From: Atkinsonella hypoxylon
Taxonomy: Eukaryota; Ascomycota; Sordariomycetes; Hypocreales; Clavicipitaceae
Assembly (NCBI GenBank): GCA_000729835.1
Contig: JFHB01000125.1
Span: 25,596-89,595, forward strand
Direction: 5' to 3'
DNA length: 64,000 nucleotides
The number at the start of each line of letters is the position of its first letter. Position 1 is the stretch's first letter. This document shows positions 1-13,323 of this stretch, piece by piece. Made by a program: the position numbers and the translations under genes. The notes beneath the pieces were generated by a model, which had not been told where the DNA came from, searched no databases, and saw nothing but the letters and a program-made list of their open reading frames with translations.

Positions 1-2198
1 TCTTAGCTAGCCTCTAAATCCTAGTTCTACTAAGGCTAAGGCTATTACTCTTTTAGCAGCTAATTTCCTTAGTTTTATAGTAGGTACTAAGGACAATTAT
101 TCTAGTAATTTTTATAGAATAAAGGTTAAAACTAAAATTAACTATTACTTTTATTCTAGTTTACTTAGTTACTTTAGGCTACTTTATTGTTTTTAAAGTT
201 CTTACTATTAAATTTACTTTAAGTATAGTAAGTATTAGTATCTTCCTTATAGTCTTTTAATTTTTATTATTTTCCTAAATCTCTAAGGTATTCTTATAGA
301 TCTTTAACCTTATTATTTACTATAGTAATATATATAAATTTTAGGTCTTTTACTATTAAAATTAAGTATAGCTATTATAATTCTAGGTATAGCTTATAAT
401 AGAGTCTTAAAAGGAGCTAAAGATTAATAGTTTTACTATTTATATAGATATATTAGAATACTTTAGAGGTAAATTCCCTAAATAATTTTTCTTTAATTAT
501 ATTTTACTCTATAAACTTAGCTAAATTTAGCTATATTATTATATTCTAGATCTATATACTAAATTCTTTATAGATAGAAGTATAAATAAAGTTTAAACTA
601 CTAAAAATAGCTGTTTTTTTATAGTAATCTAGATACTACTTATACTATATTAATGTATTCCCTTTAAAAAGAGTTTAAAGCTTAATATAAATAGCTTTCT
701 AGGCATTAATTGCACTATAGCTATAGTAGTCTTTAACAGCTTAGATTTATAGCTCTATATTATAGAAAATAGTGTGCTTTTCTTTATATAAAATTAGCTT
801 ATAGATATTTCTATTGTTAAAGGGTTTAAAGTAACTAATATTAGTAATCTTCTATATAGAATCTATTTATTCTTTAGGGGTTTAGAACTATATATTACTT
901 TAGTTATTCTTTTTTTAATATAGATTTAGCCCTTTATCTACTAGATTTAGCTAGGAATTATTATTTTTAATATAGTATAGTGCTTATTAATTTATATACT
1001 AATATTTAAAGTTACTAAATACTTAATTCTAGTCTTTTTTACTATTTTAGCTTTTCTTAGCTTTACTATTATAGTATTACTTTAATAGATTCTTTAGAAA
1101 TTATAGTAGCTTTTATTCTTTTAAAAAAGTACTAAGGTATTTAGAGTATCTTTATATTATATAGTTTCCTTTACCTAAGAGTTACTTTTAACCTTACTTT
1201 TAGTTCTAGTTATCTTTTAGGGGTAAGTAAGAATTAAAAGCTCTTTATCTATAATTCTTAAGCTAAAAGCCTTATTAAGTATAGTATTATTTATTATATT
1301 TATCTTAAGGCTTAAGTATAGTCTTTATCTTCTAGGCTAAGTATTATTGCTCTACCTAAAGAGCAGCAATTTTATTGTTTAATTCTCTCTATAATCTACT
1401 AATTTTATTAATTAATTCTTCCTTAATTCTACTAATTTACTTACTAATTTCTATAAAAAAACCTATAAGCTATTTTAGTAAGAGGTTCTCTTTTTTAAGT
1501 AGTTCTACTACTTCCTTTACTTTATACTTTAGCTTAAGAGTATAAAACCTTTAGTAAGCCTATAAAAGTAGTAAGATTTTAGCTAGTTCTTTAATTAGTA
1601 AGTTCTTTCTAGTAGTTTAAGGTATATTTAATAGATCTAGGTCCTTAGTAAGTAGTATAAATCTAGATCCTTATACTTACTTTTCTTTAATATTTTAGGT
1701 AGAACTAGTATTAGCTTTATAAATAGTGTCTTCTAAGCTATTAAATCTAGATAATCTAGCTTTAGCTTTTCCTTTTAGTATTGCTGTTAGTAAATCTATA
1801 AAGAGTTTAGTAGATTTAGCCTTATTAATAATTCTATTAATCTATCTTTATACCTACTGTACTATAGAAGCGTTAACAGTATTTTAGTAAAAAGGTAGTT
1901 CTATTAGCTTAAATTAGTTATATAATTTAAGCTATTTATTAACGAATTTATAGTAAGCAAAATAAAGTAGTAAGCTTCTTTTTTCCTAAGGTATAAAATC
2001 CCTTTTTTAAATCTAGAAATCTAGATTTTAGCAGTAAAATTTATAGAATTAGTGTATAGTTTTAAGTTCTTTATTAGTAAAAGGAATATAATTCCTTCTA
2101 TTAAGCTTCTTCTAAAGTTGCTCTATTTTAAATATTACAATTTTAGCTTTTTAAGCTTAAGAAGAGTTAGTAATAATTAAAAGTAATTACTACTACTT
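1..2198 (-). mobile_element. RIP-degraded 5' internal (gag-side) region of a Ty3/gypsy element, minus strand
   Basis: This A+T-rich stretch is the reverse complement of the right-hand internal region at about 60060-62250; the match can be followed from the LTR edge to base 1, including a block near 1920-2110 that pairs with about 60150-60350. It lies immediately inside the LTR at 2199-2440, so it is the leader plus gag side of a copy running leftward out of the window. No usable frame remains: CAA/CAG-derived stops and lost CpA dinucleotides are what RIP leaves. The element is inactive. The gag assignment comes from position only; I see no intact domain. Confidence 0.75.
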
Positions 2199-2440
2199 AT
2201 TACAGTAGGATTTAATGTAGGTTTATTAAAAGTAACAATAGGTTGTTAGATTTAATAGGTTATATAATAAATTGTAAGAGGAGTTATAAGAGCTTCTGTA
2301 AGGAGTATTTAGAAATAGTGTTCTAGTAAATAATTGTTAATTGTTCAATCTAACTACCTAAGTGTTGCTTTTAACTACTTATACATAATTGCAGTTACGT
2401 GCACTAGTGACCTGCGGGTCTGTAGGATTATCCCGTAACA
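2199..2440 (-). repeat. LTR (about 243 nt) of the gypsy family, 5' LTR of the minus-strand copy
   Basis: Read on the minus strand this begins TGTTACGGGATAATCC and ends near CTGTAATA, matching the plus-strand LTRs at 8369, 59199 and 59817 along its whole length. The outer edge (2431-2440) keeps unmutated bases, while the inner edge has C-to-T type changes. The next bases outward, 2441-2445 (GTATT), begin the coding remnant of another copy, so this LTR marks the insertion point of one copy within another. Confidence 0.85.
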
Positions 2441-5050
2441 GTATTGTTCCTATACCTAAAAACTAGCACATAAGAGTGGATCTAGTAGATAGATAGCAGA
2501 AGCAGCTAAAACCTGTTTAAATCTACCCACTAGGAGCTAAAGATAAAGCTAAATTAGATAAGGTTTACAACAAACTGCATTTAAGTAGAAAAATGTTGTA
2601 TTTAGACAACCTAGCAGCTATAGCTTGCCTAGCCTTTATAGTGTAGATTAAAACCTTAATAGAAAGAAAAGGATAAGTTATAGTTAATATAAGGCTACTT
2701 AACAGTGTAGTAATACTAAATATATACTCTCTACTAGATTAATTAAACATTATAGCAGATATATATAATAAGAAGATATTTTTGCTCTTTAATATATTAG
2801 GGTTTTTCTACTAGCTTTCTGTAAAATAAAAACACTAATCTTATATAGTAGTAATATTAAAATAAGGATTAAAAGCATTAAATATAGCGCTTATAGGCTT
2901 TAAGAATGCACTAGCTTTTGCTTAATAGTATATAGACTAATTATTTTAAAAGCACTAATATTTTATATAAATCTATATTAATAACATTATTATATTCTTT
3001 AACTTTACTAAGGACTACCTTATATACCTTAATATAGTCTTATTAATTCTAGAGAAAAATAAGTTAATAATAGCTATAAAGAAGTTATTTATAGGCTATT
3101 TAGCTATTTAGCTATTAGGTTTTATTATTAATAGTAATAGAATTACTAATATAAATAATAGGCTAAAAGCTTTTTAAAAACTTAAGTTTCTAGTAAATCT
3201 TATAAATCTAAAGACCTTTATTAATATAGCTAGCTTTTTATAGAAAAGTATTCTATAGTTTAATATATAAATTTACTTACTATAGAAACAAAAAACTACT
3301 TTACTGTAAGAGCTTTATAAGAAAGGCTTAGCTAATAGTTTACCTAAACTAATATACTAAAAGAAAGCCTAAGAAGTAATATTTTTACTAGAACTTAAGG
3401 AAGAGAAAGTATTCTAAGAGGTAAAAGTATACCTTAATAAAAACACTATTCTATAGCACTATAACCCTAGTAAGTATTTATTCTTTAAAGTTAACGCTTA
3501 TAAGGAAGAATTTAGGCTCTTTATTTTTTAGCTTATAGGTAAATAGAATAGTTATAGTATATTTAGTAAAGATATTAAAAGTAACTAGCTATAGCTAATT
3601 CTTTTTCTCTTAAGATATACTTTTAACCTAAAGAAATATTATAGATTAACTAAGGTAGAGGTAGCTATAATTATATAGAGTGTTTAAAAGCTATAGAAAA
3701 TAGTTTAATCTAACTACTATACTATTAATATTATTATAGACTACTTATTAGCGAAAGAAATTATTAAATATACCTTACTTACTATAATAGATCTAGATAA
3801 AGCTAACCTAAAATTAGCTAAAGTAGCTAATTATTTATTGCAATTTAACCTAAGAGTCTTTTATATACTAGAAGTGCTAAATATAGTGCTAAATATACTC
3901 TTTAGGTTGCTAGTTATAGTTTTATACTAAAAGAAGGCTTATAATAGCGAATTTAATAAGCTTAATATAAGTATATTTTTCGCTAAAGAATATAGCGCTA
4001 TAGCAGTATTAAATAAAGGTTTAAAAGAGAAAATTATTTAAGGCTATAGTTTTAATCTAAAGCTTAGTAGAATTATAGAAGGTATTAAGGACTTTTATAA
4101 AAAGTAGAATTAGCAAAATTAATAATAAAGACTAAGGATTCTACTATATAGATAGACCCTATAAGACAACAGACTTTTATACTATTATAATAGAAAAGGC
4201 CTATTTTAACTATATATACCTATAAAGGTTGTAGAATTTATCCTTAAAATAGTTTATAATAATTAAAACTATTTTAGCGCCTATAGAATAGCAGTAAAAT
4301 TATAGATAGTTTACTTTCTATAGATATATAAGTAGATTTAAACCTATATTACTTACTACTATATCTATAAAGAAAACGTAATTAACTACAGTAAGCTACT
4401 AAAGGAATTAAGGTTATTAAAGTTAGTTCTAACGCTCTTTTATATAATTTTACTTAATTTTATTACTAATATACCTAAAGTTAGCTTAATAAACACTTTA
4501 TAGTAAAAAGATAAATATAGCTTCTATAACTTACTATATCTAGTAAATTGCCTATTTAGTAAGTAAATAATCCTTATATTTAGGTATATAATATATATAG
4601 TAGAAATTTAGGTAGAACTACTCTTATAGATACTATATTTATTAAACTAAAGCCTTCTTAAGTAGATTATAAGTAACTAAGATCTAAAGTTTATTTCTAA
4701 TATTTAGAGAAGTATATTTACCTAAATTAGAAGTAAATTGCTTATAGCTATAGCTTACTACCTATAGATAGATAGAATAGCTAAATAGAAGAATTAAATA
4801 GTTATTATTGCTATTTAATACTATATAGTTATAAATTTAAATACACTATAGACTATAATACTTTTAGCACTATAGCACTAACTTAATAATATAGTAGTAG
4901 CTAGTATAGAGATTTTCTTTAATAAACTTATATATAGTTTCTAACTAGCTACTGTTGTTAATTTAATTTAATTAAATAACGTTTTTAGTAATAGAATAAA
5001 TATAAGCAATATAGCTATACTTTAGAAGCTATACTAATAAGAGGTAGAAA
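2441..5050 (+). pseudogene. RIP-inactivated gypsy polyprotein remnant: reverse transcriptase, RNase H, integrase
   Basis: One frame can be followed across this stretch with stops that are almost only TAA/TAG, as expected when CAA/CAG Gln codons are hit by RIP. In order I see the RT segment with a LLNSI...PLL-type block followed by a GFFYQL-like motif near 2795-2825, an IGFKNA-like segment near 2910, and a YINNIIIFF segment in the YxDD catalytic position near 2975. RNase H-like text follows near 3480-3650, and integrase-like text (spaced His/Cys-like residues, then a core-like region) near 4200-4950. The first 400 bases align with 63597-64000. It is a dead copy. Ty3/gypsy assignment follows from the RT-RNaseH-IN order; exact ends are uncertain. 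Confidence 0.7.
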
Positions 5051-8000
5051 TAGCTATTAGTATAGTAAATACCTTAAGTAAGATTAAAATATAATGCCTA
5101 GTATAAGCTTATTAATATTAAAGTAAAGAATATAGTTTACTTATAATTACACTAAGGATATATACTTCTAGAAAAGCTAAAAAAGAAATAGTCTTCTTAA
5201 TAAATAAAGCTATATAAGGTTCTTATAAAAGTAAGCTTATTATTGTTTTACTTAGATTTCCTACTAGATTTATATATATATTTAGTAGTATTAATAGCTT
5301 ACCTTTAGAAGTTAAGATAAAGTAAAGACCCTTTTAACTAAAAAGAGTAACTACTACTGCTAATTACAATAGAAGGGTTTAGTATAGAGAACTATTAGGA
5401 AATTAAGTAAATTTATACCTATTAAATCTAATGTTTCTACAGTAGGTTAAGTAAGCTATATTTAGAATTCTTTATATAATAGAAAGAGTTCTTTACTAAA
5501 GATAACTAATAAATTACTAAAGATAAGCTTAAAGTTAATACTTTTAAAATTATAAATAAATATCTATAGAAACACTCTATAAATTAAGAAGAAGAGTATT
5601 AGTATTATTAAAAAGGTAATATAGCTTACTAAAAAGCTCTAAATTAGCTAATAGAAGCTTACTACTAACTCTTTTTTTTATAAGTTTTAATTTCCTTTAT
5701 TATATAATAGATTGTTTAAATTCTTTAGTATCTCTTTCTTTATATCCTTATTTATTATTATTAAAACTATTAAAATTAACCTATATTATAGAATTATAGA
5801 AGGTTAAGAAGAAAATATCTATAAATCTATATACTATTGTTTTAACCTACTTTTTCTATAAATTTACCTTTACTTTTATAAATTTTTACACTTTCTACTA
5901 TATAACCTTTTTTTTATACCTTTATATATTATAAAATCTTATAAATTTATTAATACTATTATAGCTACTGCTCTTTCTATCTCTTTAGGCTATTATTTAG
6001 CTACTTTTAATAGTTAAACACTAAAATACTACACTAAAAGCAATAGACTGCCTATAGAGTAAATTTCTATAGCTTATAGAACTAGCTAGCCTTTATAGAG
6101 CTACTTCTAGCTCTTTCTATCCCTTCTGCAGAAAATCTACTACTATTATTCTTTTCTTTTAGTAGTTTAGAATTATTAATTTTAGTAAACCTAAATAGCT
6201 TATTTTAAGAAGAGAATAACAATAGTAACTATACTTAAGCTATAATACTACTACTATTTAAACCTAAAGAAGAATATATTACTTCTAATATATATATTAA
6301 TTATAATAATAGTTTTAACGCTAAAAGTAAAGGTTCTAAGTTTAAGGAGCAGGAATATAACTATAAAGGTAATATAGTAGCTATAGAGCTAAATAATATT
6401 AAAACTTATCTTATATTACTTAATTTCTACTGCCTATATAGCACTTTTAGTAGGCCTAGAAGTACTAAAGGCACCCTAAAAGTTAATAAGTTTATTCTTA
6501 GCACTATTTCTATAGAAATTAAAGATAATATTAATATTACTAATATAGAGCTTATTATAAAAAACTATAGTTAGTATTACTACACTAATAGAGCTAAAGA
6601 AAAGGTATAGAATATAGAAAATACTATTTATATTTATACTTATAAATTTACTCTTAAAGGCAGTATAATAGATAAAACTAGTATTAAGGTCTCTAAAGAC
6701 AATATATATTACTTACTCTAGTAGAATATAGTAATATATATCTTTAGAATTTATAATAACTATAAAGTAAAGCGCTAAAACTAGTAATATAAAGGTAAAG
6801 ATACTAAAGTATCTATAGATAACGCTAAAGTAGCTAAAAAAGGTAAGATATAGGCAAAAGCAGTAGCTACTATATACTACAGTAGTAATATAGTAAAAAG
6901 AGGTAAAGAAACTATTACTATAGATTTATCTATTAGTTTACTGTTATAGGTAGTATTACTTACTATTTACTTCTTTAATAAATTTAGCAGGATTAATAGC
7001 ACTATTGTAGGTGCTTTAGCTAGTATTAGCTATATAGACTTACTCTTTATTCTATTAGCTAAGGTGTAATTCTAGAGCTAGTATAATAGTCTTCTTTAGA
7101 AGAAGTATAAATTTAATGCTAAAGAAATAATTAAAGCCTACCTTAAGAACACTTCTATAGGTAGTAATACTATATAGAAGTAACTTAACCTCTATATTAC
7201 TAAAATTAATAAGTTAAATAAAAAGATTAACTAAGTTAAAATAGAGGCTAAAGGAGGTTTATTTAATAAGTAGTTTAATAAATTATAGACTACTATCTAT
7301 AGTATATATAACTAACTAGATAGTATAAGTTAATTTAATAAAGGTATTAATAACGTTATTAATAAAAATAAAACCTTACTAAAGGTTGCTAGTAATATTA
7401 ATATACTATAGGCAGAAAGTAAACACTTATAATATAAAATTAACTATATTTATATAGCCTTTTAGAACGCTTAACTAACTAGCCTATTACTGCATAAGGC
7501 CTCTTTAGTAATAGATTTAGCACTATTTAATGTAGAAAAAGTGCTTAGTTTATTCTAATTAATCTATCTTTAATATATTTCTCTCTATTAATTCTATAAA
7601 AGATATTTTCTACAGTAAAGCTAATACTAACTAAGGTAAAAACGCTAACTAAGAGGCTAGCTGTAAGTAAACTAGTAGAAACACCTATTAAGCGTAAAAC
7701 TAGTGCCTCTTAGGTAAAACTCTCCCTAAAGCTGCTAGAAACGTCCTTTAGCTTTACTTTCTAAAGAGAATTAATAGCTTACTATAACTAACTAATAATT
7801 TACTACTATTACTAATGCTTAAGGATTAGAATAAGCTATATATATATAGAGAAATGCACTAAAGGGATTTAATAGAAAATTTACTTTAATATAGATTAAT
7901 TTTTAATGCTTTTAACACTATATAGAATAATCTTATATAAAGAATATACTATATAGATTTAATAAATTAGCTTTATTATATATAAGATTAATTTATAGGA

Positions 8001-8368
8001 TTTAATATTATCTAGGATAATTTTACGCAATCTCACTTATATATAGAATATAGAATAAGCTTTAATGCTCTATTAGGTTTAAGGAAATCTATTAATTTAA
8101 TATATAGATTTAATAGTTACTAGATTATAAGTGTAATTTAAGCATTATAAGTGCACAGAAAAATACGTAAATATAGCAACCTATACTGTAGATTGCACTA
8201 TAATAATAACAATATATACTTACGCAATAAAATAATAACTACCTTTCTACGCCTTTTATAACAGCTAGATTAATAAGTTATTTAGTTTAATTTAATATAC
8301 CTTTTAACAACTAATAATTAATTTTTAGAACAGCTAGAACAGCTAATCTTTTTTATAGAGGTAGCACT
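5051..8368 (+). mobile_element. 3' internal region of the plus-strand element with an extra coding-like stretch
   Basis: This is the stretch between the integrase remnant and the 3' LTR. It is very A+T-rich. From about 6240 to 7590 one plus-strand frame is again interrupted almost exclusively by TAA/TAG, with no TGA seen in the part I read closely (about 6370-6860). This suggests a long former reading frame rich in Lys, Asn and Ile. I do not recognise a domain in it. It may be an additional element-encoded protein or part of another element inserted here. The rest (5051-6240 and 7590-8368) shows no clear frame. Confidence 0.5.
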
Positions 8369-8611
8369 TATTATAGAATAATTCTATAGACCTATAGGTT
8401 ACTAGTGTATATAACTGTAATTATATATAAGTAGTTAGAAGTAACACTTAGGTAGTTAGATTAAACAATTAACAATTATTCACTAGAACACTATTTCTAA
8501 ATACTCCTTACAGAAGCTCTTACGACTCCTCTTACGATTTATTGCATAACCTGTTGAATCCAACAACCTATTGTCACTTCCGACAAACCCACGTTAGATC
8601 CCACCGTAACA
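8369..8611 (+). repeat. LTR (243 nt), 3' LTR of the plus-strand gypsy copy
   Basis: This aligns end to end with 59199-59441 and 59817-60059. Its first half is heavily converted (TATTATAGAATAATTC replaces TGTTACGGGATAATCC). The second half, 8510-8611, keeps many CpA and CpG dinucleotides and ends CCGTAACA. The uneven decay across one 243-nt repeat is notable. It has the same orientation as the two right-hand LTRs. Confidence 0.85.
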
Positions 8612-9500
8612 AAAGGATACTAATTAATTACATTTAAAGTAACTAAGTAAAGTATAAATTGCTAAGAAAGAGTTACTTATTATAAAGGAAAACGCTTAGC
8701 TATAAGAACACTATTGCTAATAAGAGGAATACTACTATATACGCTAAAGATACTAAAGCTATTATAAGAAATAAGAGAATTAAGACTTTAGAATTAAAGG
8801 AATTAGCTAGAGGGTTAAGTTACTTATAAGTCTTACTTTATAAGCTTATTTATAACTAAAGAGGTATTATGTTACAGTAGAGTTACCCCCTTACAATATT
8901 ATATTAGCTTTATAGAGGATACTATATATAGATTTTCCTTATAAGAGTGTATATTACCTAGGTATATAAATAGTTTTTTAAGTAAGTAAAAAGGTATATA
9001 GCTTTTGCTAGCTTTTTTTAGCTTTTATTCTTTTTAATTAATTAATATCTTTTAGCCTATTTTAATTTACAATACTTAATACTTAAGAAATCTTACTTTA
9101 CTACTACTAATACTTATTTTAACTCTTTAATATATTTAGCTTTTTCTTTATATATATATATCTTTTAAGCTATAATTAATAATTTATTTCTAACTTTTCT
9201 AATTATTTAATCTTCTTACCTGCTGTTATTTAATAGTATATATAGTTAAATATCTCGCTCTCTGCCGATTCTCTTCGATCTTAACGTGCACTGCATCGCT
9301 ACCTGCTTTAGTGTAGGCTGTATGGTCATTTAGGGGTTTGGTTTTAAGTCGACAAAGTGTGTTATAGTATATAGCTGTAAGCTTAAAGATATATACTATA
9401 GAGGTATAAAAATCTTAATAGAAGAGAGGTAACGTAAGCTATTATATAACTAAATGCATTATTTTTCCTATATAATAAGAGGAAAAATCTTACTAGTTCT
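8612..9500. other. AT-rich transition zone without a gene
   Basis: The text is A+T-rich and RIP-like up to about 9240, then base composition becomes normal over roughly 300 bases. I see no open frame of interest and no clear repeat. This is the left border of the gene island. Confidence 0.6.
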
Positions 9501-11084
9501 CTTTTGTACTTAGTTCAGTAGTCAATTCAATCACAATTCATTCAATTCTTGATTATCGCACCAAAGCGCAGCAAATTGTGCGACAGCTGCTGACAAGCGT
9601 CGTAAGAGACGACAGAGACTTATGCAAGCCCTTCATGAGGCTTTGACAGGCGTGGCTAGAGGGGTCTTTGGACATCGACTACATACCTAGGTAGGTAGGA
9701 AGGTAGTCAGAAGATATTATCCATCAGTGACTCGTAATTTTGGGGCTTATGACATCTCGAATCACCAATGAAGAGGCACGCTAGCCATCCACGCCCTTGC
9801 AAACTCCCCAGCACGTTTTGCCTCACTCACGATGATTCACCCTCTTTTGGTGCCGCCAGGATAAACATCTGCCAGATGGATGGATGTACGCATGAGGTCA
9901 GCAGTCAGGTGGGTGGATTCGTGTTTACGGATGTGCACCTTGAAGCCTAATGTAGATTCAATACTATCTCTGATAAACTGTACAAGGGTCTAGGTGATTT
10001 TGCCATAATTGCAGCTTATTGTTATTAGTGTTTGTTGCTCATGTCTCGTAGTATATTACAATCTAGAGATTGTATTTAGGCGCCAAATTTTTTTACAGGC
10101 CCTCCTCAAGCCTTGCCTGAGGACGATAGAGACAACAGTCACAGGACTTGACATCACAGATTTCACTAGGGCATGTTAAGCACGGGAAGTCTCACAACTC
10201 ATTGCTCGTGGTAAACCCCATTATTTCGGAAATGTTTGACCTTGCCAGGCGGGATCGCTTGCGTAGCAGCAATAGCCAGATTGTTGTCTATCCTATCTGT
10301 GGACAACACTTGATTAAAGGCCTCAGTTATAGTCACAGTTCGTAGCTAACGTTATCCGCCAGCCTCTCACATCAAGCAGCATTCGGCTAGTCTTTCTATA
10401 TCGTGTGCACTGTGCATTACCCTCCCTCGGTCTTTCCAAAACAAGGCATACGTCGCCAGGTTCGCGAGGCACCGCGAGGCCAAGTGAAATCACATAAATT
10501 TGTTTCACATAGTTAGACGTGTGAAGTATACCGGTACGTCAAATCAGAGATAGAAATAGCATTTAGACTATTTGAGGCAGCTATGTCTTATCACTGGCTA
10601 AGCGTTATTATTCGTCAACAAAGTAGTCCAATTAAGTCCCTACTCGTTATACATGCAGTGTGGGTTGGCTCTACGTTGCAAATACCCATGCAACCTGCTA
10701 GATACATAATAAAACTTTTGACATCAAGGTTTCATTATCTGGCCATTATTTACATCAGGCATCGAATAACCTTGGCTAACTTCCAGGCCATGGCCATCAT
10801 ACAACTCACTTTTGTCTTCTTCCTGCTATGATAATTTCGCGACATTAGACCTTAGCGGAACTTCAGCTCAACCCAACCCATTTTCGAAATTGAGTGCGAT
10901 TGCGGCTGAGTAAGAAGCAGTCTTGATGCATGGTCTTAGGGAGAAAAGGTCATAATACTCCAACATAGGGGCCCAATGAAAAGTAAGTAATACAACTAGG
11001 AAAATGGTCGCAGGGCCAGGGATAGCGCCCCATCATCATGCGCTAAGCCGTCCTTGCTCGTTTTTGTTTGCTCCAGTTTTCTCA
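9501..11084. other. Intergenic region, no supported gene
   Basis: Base composition is normal. Only short unrelated open frames are present (60-130 codons in several frames), none with a recognisable domain, splice pattern or promoter context. Those near 11000-11400 are antisense to the gene at 11085-12853. A small cluster of ACCTAGGTAGGTAGG-like repeats occurs at 9682-9705. Confidence 0.5.
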
Positions 11085-12853
11085 TCATATCTTCAGAAAA
11101 TTGACATCCGAAATGCTCCTATGCCTCTTGTGGCCGTTGCCCATTTCATTGGAAGCTTTCCGCTTAGCCGATACAGACTCCAATGGACTCTTGGCCATGT
11201 CGTTCATGTGTTTCTTGTGGCGTCGAATAGGTGTCAAAGGCACACCAGCTGTATCGAAGCGATCAGATTTGAGGCCGCGAATGGCGCTGTAATTATATGG
11301 TCCACTGAAGGCAAGGGAATCCTGCGTCGCCTTGTTGCTCAATATCAGCTGCTGATTGATCTGGTTTCGTCTGAAAGCCCCGACTGTTTCTGAGTTCAGG
11401 TGCGACAGGACATCAGTTTCACTGGAGGCAGTCGTGGCTCTCAGAGTTGATGAGGGCTCCCAAGTACCAGGCTCGCCTTCCTCGCTGGAAGAGTTACCAT
11501 CTTCCCAGGTGATGAAATCACTAATGTCCAGCTGTTTCTCAGCATCGTCCTCGTCTCCTTGTATGCTGCCGGTTGAGCTTCCGTCAGCTGTGCCAGTCTC
11601 CGAAGGAAAGGAGAAAAACGCCTCGGCAGGTCCCATGGTTTGAGCATTGACAAAATCACCAAAGGTATTCGAGGAAAACATGGCACTGAACATCATATTG
11701 GCCGAGTTGCTAAGGATAGGGGAAGATTGTTCTTCTATGGGCCAAGGAAAATTGAATTGCTCTGGGGAGAGGTCGAGTTGACGGCGGCGATGTGGAGTGA
11801 AGATCATCATCTTTCTGGTTAGCGGGTTCAGCACGGCAATAGGCTTCTTGTCCGACCGATCAAGGTTGAAACGGCCGACACGAGGCTGTCCACGCTGCGT
11901 CTTGACTGGGGATGGAGCATCCGAATCAGAGGCGTCACTCATGGCAACAGAAGGGCGACGGGACTTTCTCCGAACAGGCGGCTCTGGAATATCCTCTTCG
12001 GTCGTATCCCCATCAGCTGAAGGTTAGGTCGTGTTAGCAAAGACGCTAATTTCGTATCCTGCGACAGACAGGACTCACTTTCATAGCCATCGAGTTCAAG
12101 TGACTCTTCGAATGAAGGAGTAAATTTGGATGCGGAATCATCAATCTGTGCCAATTTGGGTGTGGCAGTCGGTGTCTCCTCTCCAGAGAGCTCACGGATG
12201 ACATCCTCAGCATCAGAGTCACCATCTTGCTGCTCATATTGGCCACTGTAGTCCCAGAAGGAGCCAGAGCCAGAAGACTCATCTGGGTCGTCCTCAATCT
12301 CGCGACGAAATGCAGGGTCAAGGGCAGTTTGTGACACAAAAATATCCGGGAACAAGTCACCATGATCACCATCGTCGTCTGTTTCGGTAGAATCAGAATT
12401 GCTAGAAGGAACATCAAACCGTACGTGGCGTTCCACATTCGTATAAGACGCGAACGCAGGGTTGTGCATAAAGTCAGAAACTTGACCTTCATCAGCTTCA
12501 GAAACTATGCCGGCCCAGCTGGCGGTCTCATCGGCGTCAGAGTCTGCAATAGGTTGAGCGGGATCAAAAGTACCATCCTCTTCTCCATCATCATCTTGAT
12601 CATCGTCGTCTTCATTGTCACTAATATGTAGCGGTCGAGGAGACTCTGAGGGTTTGACCTCTTTCAAAATATCACGCTCCTCGACCGCATTTACATCATC
12701 CTCATCATCGTCAGAAGAATCGCTAATCTCATCAACACCAGAGTAACCGTCATCGCTGGATAGGTCGATGCATGACGAGGTATCTGAGCCTTTTCGCTTA
12801 GACGCCTTTTTGGCAGTCATAGCAGGAAATTTTTGTCGAATATTGCGGGACAT
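11085..12853 (-). CDS. Acidic nuclear protein, possibly IFH1/CRF1-like
   Basis: The model is two exons, 12853-12079 and 12016-11085, joined by a 62-nt intron (donor GTGAGT, acceptor TTCAG), giving 568 aa in one phase. The N-terminal half is highly acidic and Ser-rich, with runs of Asp/Glu and an ERHVRFD motif, followed by a segment DLFPDIFVSQTALDPAFRRE. The second half has a conserved-looking basic/hydrophobic block (GRFNLDRSDKKPIAVLNP then TRKMMIFTPHRRR) and a basic C-terminus (GHKRHRS), consistent with a nuclear protein. The layout recalls the fungal IFH1/CRF1 co-regulators of ribosomal protein genes, but I recognise this only weakly; it could be another acidic chromatin-associated protein. 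Its upstream neighbour is nearly 3 kb away. Confidence 0.75.
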
Positions 12854-13323
12854 GTCTATGTGATTGTTTCGGTGTCGAGATTTGAAGTGGCCTAGAAGGT
12901 GGAGCTTCTTAGAAGGAATGAATCGCCGAAGGAAGAAAAATCTCCAGGGGTAGGTCGTTTGCTGGAGGATTTTGGTTAAAATTGGAGATCAGTATCTTGG
13001 CCACGATATTTGTTTTCGACAGCCTAGACGTGGTCTATGGCGATATGTAAGTCGTTTATTGGGAAATCTATAAATCATGAAGGAAGTAGAAAAGAAGTCG
13101 GAGTGGAGGAGATAGATTTGACATCAAATTGTAATATCAGGTGGAACAACTGGCCAGTGTGTGACGAGCTGAGGACAGAATCTTTGATTTCAAGATACAG
13201 ACTCTCAAGGAAACCGCTTTTGAATCGGTGTATCGATGTCATTCACGGCCTAGGAGCGCGAAAGCCTGGTATGGAAACTAAATCGTCGATGGGTTGTGAT
13301 AGAAAGACTCGATGAACTGCGGG

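Noticed and set aside
10148..11393. Several plus-strand frames of 60-130 codons
   Set aside because: They overlap in different phases, have no domain, and those after 11085 are antisense to a well-supported gene.
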